From: Rotaria sp. Silwood1
Taxonomy: Eukaryota > Rotifera > Eurotatoria > Philodinida > Philodinidae
Length of the DNA stretch: 64,000 nt
Direction of reading: 5' to 3'
Assembly (NCBI GenBank): GCA_905250075.1
Contig: CAJNOP010000020.1
Location: forward strand, 2,597,705-2,661,704
In this document: one piece after another, positions 20,874 through 32,173 of the stretch
How positions within the stretch are numbered: the first letter of the stretch is position 1
Layout of the letters: every line of letters starts with the position of its first letter
Translations under genes and position numbers: made by a program
Notes under the pieces: generated by a model
The model's input: only the letters and a program-made list of their open reading frames with translations
Databases searched by the model: none
Told to the model about the DNA's origin: nothing

Positions 20874-23330
20874 GGAACTGTTGAAATAGTTCTTTTGATC
20901 TAAGCTGATCGGTAGCAACAACTCATTAGCTCATTTGATGCAAGCTCATGCGTTGGAAATGTCTTAAGTCTACTCCAAAGTAAGAATAAAGTATCGTACT
21001 TCATTTGTAATTCACTAGTACTTCGGACTACTCAAGTCTTGCTTTGTCTTCCTTCGATATTTAACAATTTTAAAAGTTGTACTCACTTGTTGACTAAAAC
21101 TATCTTTAAGTTTTAAAGATAAAAGTGATAATATTCATGAACAAAATAGATCAATCTCAATAGAATTTTGCGGCAATTCTAAAAATTGAATTCGAAACGA
21201 TTTAAGCAGTCAGGAGATCTCGACGAACATAAAGAATGAGAGTAATCTCTGCAGTTAAATTTAATATATTATATTTTATTTTTGTTGGTAATGAATTTCT
21301 AAGAGTTGGCATTGAAGAATAATTGCGGCGTGAGTAACTTTTACCGGAGCAAGTATCATGAACCTATCACTACTCTAACTACTTATATGCAGAGTTTCTC
21401 TCAAATAGAAATAATAAAACAAGTTTTACAGTATCTTAATTTTTGTTGAAAGTCTTGGTTTCGCTTACGTGATTGCTCTGCTTGTTCTCTTGAATTCAAC
21501 ACATAGGCCACTGTAACTTTTATGATAGTTTTGATAGCGCTTTGTAAGAAGTAAAAAGTAACGTTATTATTGAAGAAAGAAAAATAGTGACGACAAACAA
21601 AAAAAAAGAAGAAAACCATGTTTTGAAACAACATTACCTTTTGTTCTGATACAAGTTCTTCAACCTACTCTAAAAGCGTTTCATCAGAAAGGAAACTGCC
21701 ATATTTTAACACTTTTATTACCCTAGTAAAAACTGATAAAGACCAACTAGTTCAACGGTTCTAATCGGCTCGATCTCGCTGGGCCAAACTGGTTGCAACT
21801 CTAGTATATTTTCGTACAAACTATCATTTTATTCGAGTCATATCTTCTCAAAACAATTCAAAAACTTTCATATGGATTTTGCTGTTGGCTTGTTGTTCAT
21901 GTTCCATTTCATTGCAGATAATACTCATGAGTGTTTGAATACTGCTGTAGACTTGCAAAGACAAGGCGTGAATGTATTTCATAACTTCTTTCCAATACTT
22001 TTATCGTCTATTTGCCATATAAGATTTTCAAACTTCTTATCATATACATGTATATGCATTATGTTGTTGAGTATATTAATGAGCAACAAAAATTTCGGAA
22101 ACTATACTTAATCGAGTTAATCGCATTGGATATCATTGTTATTTATAATTCTTTATCCATTTTTCGTATAGATATTGGAATACAATTGAAGATAAAATTC
22201 AAAATACTTGGTTGTTCATTGGAACGTTGTGTCAAGTTCACTGAATGATATACTTTGTTTAAATCACTTGTTTCAATGATTAGTACTGGAAAATCATGTC
22301 GTATTAATTTCAATGCAACATCAGAAGTTATATTTGACAAGATATATCAAATGTTGATCAAGCTCAGGGATGAACTAAATGTACGAGATTTCTTGTTATT
22401 ATTGTCTTCTGTATCTTCATCATTCTCATTCTCATTTTCATATAATACATAGTACCATAACGAAAGTGCGTGTTTTCTTCAATTGAAATATTTTCGATTG
22501 TTTTCAGATCATTATTCTAATCTGTCTTAGTTTATTTTATGTGAACCTTTTTTATATCGGATAAGCTAATTTTTTTTATGTATATACACTAAAATATTTA
22601 TTTTCCTTTTTAAAATATTCAAATGATATCCTTTTGGCCTCTTTATACCATTATTATATAATCCTTCTATGTATTTTTTTAATTTTTTCATCAATACTAG
22701 GAACTTTATCATCACGATGATCGTGATAAGCTTTAGTTTTATATGCGATAACTTTATCACTGTCTATATGATATAGCAAGTAAATCCTTGTACCTCATGG
22801 AAATCGATGACGTTTAGTTTTGCTATATTTCTAATAAACTCTTTTCCAATCTTCAATGAGTTTACATTTGATTTGTTTATTTTTCTTTCATTTCGATTCA
22901 TTCTATTATTTCTTACTAAAATTCCTTCATCTAATAAATTTCTTACCTAACGAGTTACTTGTATAATTTCCCTCAGTTTTAATTATCGATATTGAGTTTT
23001 AGGTTTCTTTCCAAAGTTTTATCATTTTTTGAAGTTACACCTTTTTTTTCTATTTATATTTGACCATGTCAATTCAGAATTTTACCCTTAATTGATTTTA
23101 TTTACTGATTTTCAGATCTAAGAACACATTTGATTATTCAATTATGGATAATTTAAGTAATTTACTGACTATATTACACTTAAATCATAATCATTTTGCA
23201 ATAACTATCTCTTGATTCACAACAAATAACATTCACTTTATCTAATCATGAACAACAAGTTCTAAATATGTCATCGTTTTAACACTCTTCTTGTCGAAAC
23301 TAGATAACAAAAATTAGATAAATGTACTTA

Positions 23331-23881
23331 AAGGTAGTTCAAAAAGTATCCGGGCACTCCCATGTTTTTTCGTATTTCTTGGCTTGCGAATCAGAAACAA
23401 GAGATACACTTTTTCTTTTTTCACTAGTAGATAATCCTTGTTTTGTGCAGCTTTTGACAGGCTTTCTAACGGTATATTTGGAAATTAATTTTAATAAAAC
23501 ATTCATTGTGATCTTTTCCTCGCACTGTCGTATTAAGCATGCTCAAGAATCGGATTTCTTTTGAAATAATTCATATTGTGAAAATTAACTTTCTTGATTG
23601 AAATATTATGCCAACAGATAGAGCTCACTTTGCTTGTTCTAGCGGTGTGCAAATAATACAATTGTGATGTCCGAAAAGTGAGCACCTAACATTTTGGAAA
23701 ATCGAACATTTCAATGAGAAACGTTCTCATAATTCGAGATAATAATCAAAATTGTTTATTTTTATAGAGAATCTAGTATGAAGCAAGAACTATCTACTGG
23801 CGAAAAAAGAAAAATAATATCTCTTGTTGCCACTTCGAAAATCAAGATATATAGGTGTCCGAATACTTTTTGAACTACCTG
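23331..23881. mobile_element. Tc1/mariner-type MITE
   Basis: The left end AAGGTAGTTCAAAAAGTAT and the inverse of the right end (CAGGTAGTTCAAAAAGTATT, continuing CGGACACC) are terminal inverted repeats of about 28 bp. TA flanks both ends (23329-23330 and 23882-23883). The AAAAGTATTCGGACACC-like end is typical of Tc1/mariner elements by family knowledge. The 551-bp body carries no transposase. The 80-codon frame at 23322-23564 begins outside the element and is not credible. Confidence 0.8.
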
Positions 23882-24187
23882 TATTACGAGAAACTTTGGT
23901 TAACTCAAACATGAGCATATGTGTATGATGACTGTAAAGAAAATGTTTTATATTGGAGTAACTAAACTTTTATTGCTTTCACTGTTGTTTGTTTACATCA
24001 TTCAATTATTTTTTTATTATATAAAATGAACTTATTTATAAAATCTCTTTGATGGATACAGTGAATGAAGAATTCTTTTTCCATTGAGTCAAATCAACCA
24101 GTGTTTTTCTTTATTTTAATTTTCAACTAATATGAGTAAATGAATGCTTATTTGACAACAAGATCCTTTCTTATTTTCTATTTTCTT

Positions 24188-24193
24188 TTTATT
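24188..24193 (-). terminator. Poly(A) signal of the first peptide-precursor gene
   Basis: AATAAA on the minus strand, about 70 bases after the stop at 24263. This spacing suits the proposed two-exon model. Confidence 0.5.
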
Positions 24194-24262
24194 AATAGAT
24201 ATATTTCAATTAAAAGCATAGAATCAATACTTCAATACAGTTTAAAATCATGAAAAAAAATT

Positions 24263-24648
24263 TTAACCGTATTTGAATGGATTTAATGAATTTGGATCTT
24301 CTTCTTTATGATTGTTTCCTAAAAAAATCAGAATAATATTCGTATATTGTAATTTCAAAAAAAAAACTACTAACGATATGCACAAAGGGCTGTTGTTAAT
24401 GTGAGTGGCCGAAATTGTAAGCGATAATCGCATAGAGGAGAATTACGTTTATATGGCCATGAATTTAGTTTTACAGATTGTCTAAGAAAACGTTGCGTTT
24501 GAACATCACCAATATTGGTCTTTATTTGATAATCATCATCAATTTGATAATCATCATCAATTCGATATATAGGTGAAAAAGGCATAGCAGATGTACTGAT
24601 CAGCATAATTACGGCAAAGAATAATATTGGCATACTAGATACATACAT
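24263..24648 (-). CDS. Secreted peptide precursor A (candidate neuropeptide, C-terminal KYG)
   Basis: Two exons, 24375-24648 and 24263-24318, encode 109 aa. The intron (24319-24374) starts GTTAGT and ends TTTTTTTAG. Without it the frame stops at 24370 after 92 aa. A signal peptide covers about residues 1-21 (SMPILFFAVIMLISTSA). An acidic spacer with a duplicated DDDYQI follows, then basic and dibasic sites (WPYKR). The carboxy part starts NSPLC, has two Cys 16 residues apart (C-DYRLQF...TAL-C), and ends NPFKYG. A final Gly after an aromatic residue is the usual alpha-amidation signal, so the product could be a disulfide-looped, amidated peptide of about 40 residues. I do not recognise a named family. 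It sits about 300 bp from precursor B with the same length, strand and ending style. A TATA-like element lies upstream. Confidence 0.65.
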
Positions 24649-24732
24649 TTTTCAGTTTGATCTGCACGGTTGAATTTTCTTTTACTGATACTCGTACACA
24701 ATTTTCTATACCTCACTGAATTAAATCTCCGT

Positions 24733-24742
24733 CTATATAATA
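24733..24742 (-). promoter_or_regulatory. TATA-like element of peptide precursor A
   Basis: TATATAGACGG on the minus strand, about 90 bases upstream of the ATG at 24648. This leaves room for a short 5' UTR. Confidence 0.4.
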
Positions 24743-24928
24743 CTTCTTGAGCGTAGGTGTTTAAGATAAAACATAAAAATTTAATTTTGATGACGTTTAT
24801 TAATTAATTTAATGTCTTTTTTTTCTTTGTTAAATCTCTTATCGCATCACTTGTCTGCTATTCGACATAGACACAATCGACATGTCATTTATGTTTATTA
24901 AAAAGCAAAAAAAAAAGCATATTTTTTT

Positions 24929-24934
24929 TTTATT
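24929..24934 (-). terminator. Poly(A) signal of peptide precursor B
   Basis: AATAAA on the minus strand, 18 bases after the stop codon that ends at 24952. It lies in an A-rich tract, which suits a short 3' UTR. Confidence 0.5.
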
Positions 24935-24951
24935 GTCTATTATAATCATGA

Positions 24952-25281
24952 TCATCCCCATCGCATCAAATTATCACCAGCAGATTTTTCTTCTGATTCA
25001 GCAGTTGGTTTCATATGTTGATAAGTTGATACACGATACCATGAATTACGACTTGTCCGAGGATAATATGGAAGTGATCGTTGCAACTTATGAATAGATG
25101 CATATTTTGGATAAATCACTACGGGAATATAATCATCTTCATTGCTATTGAATTGACCATAATAAGGTGGATTATTGTCATCATAAGAAGAAACATATAA
25201 TGGACGATATATTGATACACATGAAATAAATAATATTGATGAAATTAGAAAACCCAATGGAAATACTAAGGATGTTGACAT
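24952..25281 (-). CDS. Secreted peptide precursor B (candidate neuropeptide, C-terminal MRWG)
   Basis: An uninterrupted 109-aa frame. Residues 1-23 form a signal peptide (STSLVFPLGFLISSILFISC). A Tyr/Asp-rich spacer follows, then possible processing sites with Arg or Lys (HKLQR, PRTSR, WYR, EEK). The protein ends SAGDNLMRWG. The terminal Gly after Trp would give an RW-amide carboxyl end. The start is the first ATG after a minus-strand TATATA at about 25331. No known precursor family could be assigned. RFamide, RYamide or luqin relatives end similarly, but the rest does not match what I know of them. It shares strand, length, signal peptide and amidation-type end with precursor A, and both have NSW next to a basic site, so they may be diverged tandem duplicates. 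Confidence 0.65.
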   Translation of the reverse strand: MSTSLVFPLGFLISSILFISCVSIYRPLYVSSYDDNNPPYYGQFNSNEDDYIPVVIYPKYASIHKLQRSLPYYPRTSRNSWYRVSTYQHMKPTAESEEKSAGDNLMRWG

Positions 25282-25328
25282 ATTAATGAAGAAAAATCTA
25301 GTTGCGTTGTTGTGTAAAGAAATGAAAG

Positions 25329-25337
25329 TATATAAGT
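25329..25337 (-). promoter_or_regulatory. TATA-like element of peptide precursor B
   Basis: TTATATAC on the minus strand, about 50 bases upstream of the ATG at 25281. This is a normal distance for a short 5' UTR. Confidence 0.4.
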
Positions 25338-28300
25338 TAGAAGTAAAAGAAAAAGTAAATGAGGATAATCGCTTAAATACAAACTTATTTTCTTAACTTA
25401 AAAAAAGCTTTTTCCTTTCCGACATCATTTTTTTATATAAATATACACACGAGAACCCAAAAATTAATATCAAGGGAGAAAAAGCCTCCAATATTGACGC
25501 CGTATGTTTACCAAACAGATTTATGCTTCTCACTGTTAATAAAGCAGCGTGCATATTTTATGTTTAAAGGAAAAACAACGATAAAAAAACTTATATTCTC
25601 TAAGTGCTACTTTTAACATAGGTATAAACTTACGATCTTTAACTACGTAATTATGAAAACAAACAGCATTATTGTCAATAATTCATTTCATAACTTCAAT
25701 TGTTCATAACTAAAAGGTTGAAATTACATCAATTAATAAGGTCTATACCTGTGATAGAAACTTTAGATCACACAACAAGTTTCTAAAGCATTGATTGAAT
25801 ATACTACAAGCTGTTTATTGGTATTCACATCGATAAATATAATTGTTTTTTTCTAAACTCATGAAGATCACAAGTCTATGTGCATAGTAAAAGTAATATT
25901 TCAGAAAAATATTTTTCTTTTGAATCTCAACTGTGATCACTATTTTATTAAGAGAATATAAAAAAAACTCAAGACATTCAGTTAAAATATGACAGAGCTA
26001 CTAAAGCTTGTTTCTAAAAGAAGCAACTTTTGGATCACCCTGTAGTATATTGATTTTCTACGGAAACTAATGACTATTTATGTCTCTGAGGCGTGATGAA
26101 TATAGAATCGAAATTTTTTGCACTTTAGTCTTAAAGAATTATTTATATATGTTGTCTTTTCTCTATTGAAATATGTATTACAACTTGATAAAGTGTTTTC
26201 CCTATGGCTGTATAGATATTTGATGATTTCCCATTAGAATGTTTTTTTTTATACATAAAATATTTAATTAAATACTAAAACAATTCAATGAAATTATGAA
26301 TGTTCAGTTTTATGAAAAAACTAATGTTTATTCAAAAACATTATTTCTACAACTATCCAAGTGACTAATTAAGAAAACAATTTATCTAAAAGATTTTTTA
26401 TAACAAAGTTAATTTTGAAAAAAATCAGAAAAGAGATGAGGTATACACCTACAAACTAACATACTTATATGTCACAAAAATTTTTATTTATCCGTCTACA
26501 CCCACCTGATTATTTTTTAATCAACTATTTGAACTCTAGTAGAAGACAACAATATTGACTCATCGAATACTTTAGTATTTGAAGGTTTTATGACATATTC
26601 TAATGTATTCTATTCGAAGAATTTAATAAGAAGTCGAGTATATATTCAAATTAAGTATTCTACATTATTTTATAAGTTCACTTAGAGACTAAAGATTCTG
26701 AATAAATCTCATAGTGTACACGCATCAAATGTTTCTATATTGTTTTTTTTTCTTATTATTAAATACATTATTCTAGGTAAAAGATATACAGAAACAAATC
26801 AAGCATGTTTACAAAGTCACAACTGAAATTCGAAGATGACGTTTTAGAAATCTTGAGATAAATTACTTCAAAATTTTTCTTAATGAAATAAAAGATAAGA
26901 AACTGATTGATCATGTGCTAAGATATGCAGATAATACATAATAACTCTTGATTTTGAAAAGAAAAAAAATCTTTTGTATCGAAATCTGATAAATTATTAT
27001 TGCATCTTTAAACTTAATTCAATCAAAACGAACTGGCGAATGTGGTACAAACTCATTATATTCATAAGCTGTTATTTACAATCTTATTCTATAAAAAAGA
27101 AGGTTGTTAGGAAAAGATACTAACGTCCATATTTCTGACATAAAATCTAAATAAATACGTTAAAGAATTGGCATCAACGAAATAACTTTATAAACACTCC
27201 ATAATATTCAATGAAAAAATATGAACTTGATTTAACTAGATAAACCACAGCAAAAGCAACAGGGCAATGACATCCATTCAAATAGCTATAAACTACCTTG
27301 TAAGTCTATTCCCCTTTATAATTTAACTTTTTTTCATGTAGTTAAGAATATGATGTCATTATCAAAGTATTCATAGATGCTAGAGGATGCTTATTATTGT
27401 AATTAATGTCGAAGATAGGTTGTCAATAAAATTAGACTTATAAGGTAGTTTACAGATATTAGTTTGATGTTAGTATTTTTTAGTTTTTACTTTACTTCAT
27501 TTAATTTTGTCACGTTCAATAGTTATTAGATGTTAGTGGATGTTCACAGAGTTATGTCGTTGAGCACGATTTTCTTTCCTATTCGTTTAGATGTTTGAAA
27601 GAAATATGTGTGTCTGTAGCTTTTCTTAATGAGTAAAAGAATGCGTTTTAAAATCTACAATGACTTTTTTTTTTCTTATTGGTAAAACTCGATAATCAAA
27701 AATTTATAGTGAATCGTAAATGAGGAGAATTCCTTATGAAAAATATCTGACTCGTTTAACAATATATTATTTAGTGCTGATTAGTGAAGGAATAATGCAT
27801 CATAAATAATGCTTTTATTTTTAATGTTAAAATTACTTTTATGAATATATATATATATATTAAAAAGAAAAACTAAGATATATGTTTTTTCGTTTCCTTG
27901 GCTATTATCATGTCAAATAATGATATAAAGCCTAAATTGCTGTGTTTAAAGTTTAATTTCTTTTTCTAAACATAAGCAAAAGCAAGAAGATTTTTGCAAA
28001 AGGTGATCTATTTGATCGTTTATAAAAGAAAAAAAAAGAAGCATTCTCATTCATTCTTTTAATACGATAATTGGTTATAAATCATGTATAATCTCGACAT
28101 CCTTCCAAATATCGTTTTTATTTTAATGAATTAATTTAGGAACATCAACTTATGAATCATTTGTTGAAAACTTATACAATGGAAACTTGAATAAATAAAA
28201 TCTTTTTAATTAAAAAAAACACTTAGGCAGCTCCACTTCTTCATAAAAGAAAGTTCGATTTTATTATTCATTTAGTTATTACTAACTCATAGAAATACAA

Positions 28301-28645
28301 ATTCATGAAATGACCTACATAGTCATGTAGTTCTTTTCATTCTTTTCACATTTTAATATCTATTAATAAAAAATAGTATCTAATAGGTATCGCTACAAAT
28401 TTCTAGAGAGCTGATAAATTTTTCATTTTTGAATGCAGTGCTCCTTGACTATTGTTGCTTGCCAAGTATAATTCTATCTAAATTGAAAATTAAAAAAAAT
28501 GCAAAATTAATGTCTACTATTCAATATTTAATCTAAGTATATAAGTTATTTCAAATGCCATACATCGAACGATGCAAGAAGCAAAGCATTCTCAAGTGAA
28601 TAAAAGTAATGTGTCAAGTTCACCAAACTGTTGATTTAAATTTAC

Positions 28646-28666
28646 ATCATCATCATCATCATCATC
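28646..28666. repeat. (ATC)n microsatellite
   Basis: About seven perfect ATC/CAT units in non-coding DNA. Confidence 0.8.
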
Positions 28667-29785
28667 GCGAAGATTTTAACTCTAATTATTTTTTCGATTG
28701 AAAAATTGTGTCATCATCTCAAATGAAGGCTTCATGATCAACAGAAAAAAGCGGTGTTAATATCAGTATGCCAATGATCTCTGCCACCATCTTTATCGAT
28801 ATAATTTCTACATCAACACTGTACTATTTTTCAAATAATGTACTCTTGCAATATTCAATCCACATAATAGTTCCAAAACAAGGTAAAAAAGTACAAGTAG
28901 TCGATATCTCTCATAAATAACAATAAGGATAGAAGTTATTCTTTATTATTAAAAACTCATTGGTAGCTGTATAATGTATAAGAAAAAGAGAATTATAAGA
29001 ATTTATTTTTTACTCGAAACACAAGTTCAAATTTTATCTATTCTCAATTGAGTAGTTCAAACAAGGTTAACTTTAATTGACTTTAAATATCATCGATTTA
29101 TGTAAAATTAAGTCTTCTGGCGTTTTTTATTTTTGAAAAAATAACTATTCGATAACAATACTAGTAGCCTTCGTTTTCTACGAAGCGCTGAAGGACAACA
29201 TAGATATTGTCATCCCCTATTAATATTCTCGTTACTACATGTACATGCTGTATACTACAATCTTTTTTCTGTGTGTTCTCTTTTTTTGTACATGTCTATT
29301 ATACAATCTGTGGGCGAGCGACGAGATGTGTGAATAATATCAACAGAAAGAAAGGATAAGTACACAGTTTATGCAATAGAATAAGATAGTATTGCCGACC
29401 GCCCATTGATAAAAGAATTAATTGTATTTTCTCGAGAATTTTTCCATAGGATAAAAAAAGTAGAGAAGAAGGACGCTATGTTTCTTGGTTAGACTGATAA
29501 GTAAACATAGATATACTGACAAGGAATAGATCTGGAAGATATATGACGACGAAGCCATCTTTTTCTTCTTTTTTTCTTCTTATTGTATAGAAATATACAG
29601 TTGCTGATTTTACTAGCTTTTTTTCTCTCTCTCGTGCTCTATATTGGTTAGGAACTTGTCAATATATCGTCGTTGTCGTTCTCGTATATAACCGCAAACG
29701 AACATAATAATATCTGAAGCAACATCAGTGAGAAAGAACGAAGAAAGAACAAACAACATATCAACTGCTTTAACATTAGTAATAC

Positions 29786-31757
29786 ATGATGGCCACTCTT
29801 CGTCTTGTAACATTACTTGCTTTAGCTATCTTTTGTTCAATAGTTATAGCACAAAATAAACCATGTGAATCATGCGACCCAGGCAAATGTCCATTGGTAA
29901 TTCTAGAATGATGTTGTCTGGTGATTTTTTTTTTCATTGAAAAAATCTGTATAAATATTTGTAGACCTTGGACAAAGAGTGTCTTGCCGGATTGACACTC
30001 GACAGATGTGGTTGTTGTCAAGTTTGTGCTCAACGCGAGGTTGGAAACCTAACTGTATAGAAAACATCTGTACCTATTAATTTTATCTATAGAGTGAACT
30101 ATGTAATCATCCAGATGTTCCATCAAGCAAACAATACGAAGCATGTGGTGAAAATCTCCAATGCAAGTAAGTAGTTTGTAACAACGATTAAAACCTGTTC
30201 GAACTGATAATTCAGTCTAGAATAGCTCTTGTCAACAAGTTAATGATGGAACTAACGTAACTGATACCTGTCGTTTTGAGCTTCTACTAGATTCACAAGA
30301 GAGTCTCAATGATACTAGAAAAATCCTAAAACGATTCGTGCCCATCGGCTTTTGGAGTCTAGTTATGATCGTTTTACTGAATTGTTGATTCAGCTTTGGG
30401 TGAATGCAAAAAAAAAACAAATAACGAAATTCCAGTCTGTAATTATGCCTATAGATAGATCTGATGACTGTGGTAGTATTCTAAAACTTTCAATCGAACA
30501 GAAGATTTCTTTGTCGAGATGTTGAATTTCTAACAAATGGTCATTTGCTATAGGTATAGTACAACAATCGAGTTTACTCGAAAATTCAGTATCTCAACCA
30601 AAGACCCTCATTTTCGGCTGAAAATTTCAGGTCGAAATTCCGTTATTTGGTTCTTCCGTAAAATACTTAAATCTGAAATAAAAACTCAGAAAAACTGTCA
30701 TAACTTGACCCTAGAGGTTCATGGAGACAAAACCTTTTTTAGGATTTGTCTAGTCTTACCGAGATTTCTTCGTCAACTCAATATGAGTTCAAACGGTAGA
30801 TATCAGTTCTTGATAATACCCGCGTAAGAATTCAAAATATTTAATTATTTTGATTCATCAGAATATTGAAAGTGAACTTTGTTTGCTTGTATAACATCGA
30901 TATTTAATTGTGACTATATACTTATCCAAAATACTCAAAGTTTCTTTATTCAAAAGTTAGTTTGCTACGTTCAACATATTTTAAATAAATTAAGAGAAAT
31001 ATCAAAATTTCAAAAATAAATATGTCATTTTCAACATTAAATATAACTTTTTGACATATAGACTTCGTATGGATAGTCGTGGAGTATCCCGTGAAGCTCG
31101 ATGTGAATGTAATGATCAAGTTGAAATGTGTGGGTAAGTTGAGATCATCAATTTTTTTGAACAAAATTTCTAAGATTTCTTTTCAAAAATAGTTCCGATG
31201 GTAAGACCTATCGTAATTATTGTCATTTAACAGAATCAAGCAAACTTGCTAAAATTGAACAAAAACCAGTTATTAAAGTATTTAAACGTAAACCATGCGA
31301 TTCAGGTATACATATGCTATGAAGCAAAAACCAAATCTTATTTTTCTTCTATTATGTTTCTTATTCTTTTCTAGCACCTGAAATAACATTACCACCAGTT
31401 AGTGTTTCAAATAAAACAGGAAGTAATGTATTTTTAACATGTGAAGCTGCTGGTGTTCCATTACCTGTTGTTGAATGGCTTTATACTGCACCAACAGGAA
31501 AACAAATTGTCTATCCAAGTAAATATATTAATATATATATATATATTAGATAAAATATAATATATCTAATGATTAATATAGCTGATGATGATCGTATCTC
31601 GACATTAGTTCGTGGTGGACCTAATGCTCATGTTCTTACATCATGGCTTCAAATTCAATCATTACAACGAAATGATCAAGGTACATATACATGTATTGCA
31701 AGCAATCCTTTGGGCAAAGTTGAAAAATCATGCACTGTCTCTGTTGAACGTGAGTAA
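29786..31757 (+). CDS. Secreted IGFBP-N / Kazal / Ig-domain protein (IGFBP-related, IGFBP7/KAZALD1/IGFBPL1 type)
   Basis: Seven exons: 29786-29896, 29965-30039, 30093-30166, 31062-31133, 31193-31305, 31375-31518, 31582-31757. They total 765 nt, encode 254 aa and are phase-consistent. Signal peptide 1-22 (RLVTLLALAIFCSIVIA). An IGFBP N-terminal module follows with the GCCQVCA signature (exon 2), then a Kazal domain (CGSDGKTYRNYCHL, exons 4-5), then one I-set Ig domain with its Cys (FLTCEA), core Trp (VEWLY) and the DQGTYTC motif. This architecture is typical of extracellular IGFBP-related proteins that bind growth-factor-like ligands or matrix. Which vertebrate relative it matches cannot be decided here. 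The two adjacent ATGs at the start are equivalent. A GTGAGT overlaps the last codons and could be a donor to a further exon, but the stop follows at once and the Ig domain is complete. Intron 3 holds an inverted repeat. Confidence 0.9.
30259..30808. mobile_element. Inverted-repeat element in intron 3 of the IGFBP-like gene
   Basis: The arm at about 30259-30345 (starting AACTGATACCTGTCGTTTTG) is inverted at about 30720-30808 (inverse starts AACTGATATCTACCGTTTGA). Both arms also share AAATCCTAAAA further in. The arms are diverged. There is no transposase, and the 96-codon frame at 30537-30827 is fortuitous. Confidence 0.55.
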
Positions 31758-32173
31758 ACTTATAGGTGCTTTTTCTTTTTTATAAAATTTTATTATATAT
31801 TTAGTCGGTCGTGATCTTTAAACGAACAGAACAATCGACATAAATATTTATTCTCTAAGCTTAAAAAAAACAAAACAACCATTTATATCCATATCAGCTG
31901 ATCTGTTTGCAGTTTGTTAAAAAAAAATTTTCTATCTTGTCATTCAATGTGTGTTTAAGTAGAACATTAGAATATTCGAGAAATAAGTCTTTTTTGTATT
32001 ATTCAAGTTCTTTTTTTTTCTTGTTCATGTTTTTTTAAACATATACAGTTCATTCTTTTAATTCGTCATTTTGTTTTATTGAAATATGAGACAAAAGAAA
32101 AAAAAAGTTATCTTTTCATTGAAAAATAGTTTTAATTCTCTGTATATTATGTATCACAGATATTCGACAATAA
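31758..32173. other. Convergent intergenic space between IGFBP-like gene and OGFR
   Basis: It holds only the two 3' UTRs. AATAAA for OGFR reads on the minus strand at 32075-32080. No canonical AATAAA was found for the plus-strand gene. Confidence 0.6.

Larger units (their letters stand above)
20874..24262. other. Gene-poor region with scattered coding-like remnants and one Tc1-like MITE
   Basis: No intact gene is supported. Minus-strand frames at 21401-21634 and 22143-22340 read like protein fragments (VLNSREQAEQSRKRNQDFQQ and SDVALKLIRHDFPVLIIE) with stops just upstream. They may belong to the same decaying neighbourhood as 18918-20281. 22566-22760 (-) contains a basic stretch (KKYIEGLYNNGIKRPKGYH) with adjacent stops. 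The element at 23331-23881 is listed separately. Confidence 0.45.
25282..29785. other. Intergenic region without recognisable genes
   Basis: 4.5 kb of AT-rich sequence with frequent stops in all frames and no long frame. It contains an ATC microsatellite (about 28646-28666), a TA microsatellite (about 27845-27860) and an AT-rich base composition throughout. The last few hundred bases presumably carry the promoter of the IGFBP-like gene. Confidence 0.6.

Noticed and set aside
23322-23564. 80-codon frame at the left end of the Tc1-like MITE
   Set aside because: It begins outside the element, crosses its terminal repeat and does not resemble a transposase.
30537-30827. 96-codon frame in intron 3 of the IGFBP-like gene
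   Set aside because: It lies inside the inverted-repeat element and has no recognisable domain.
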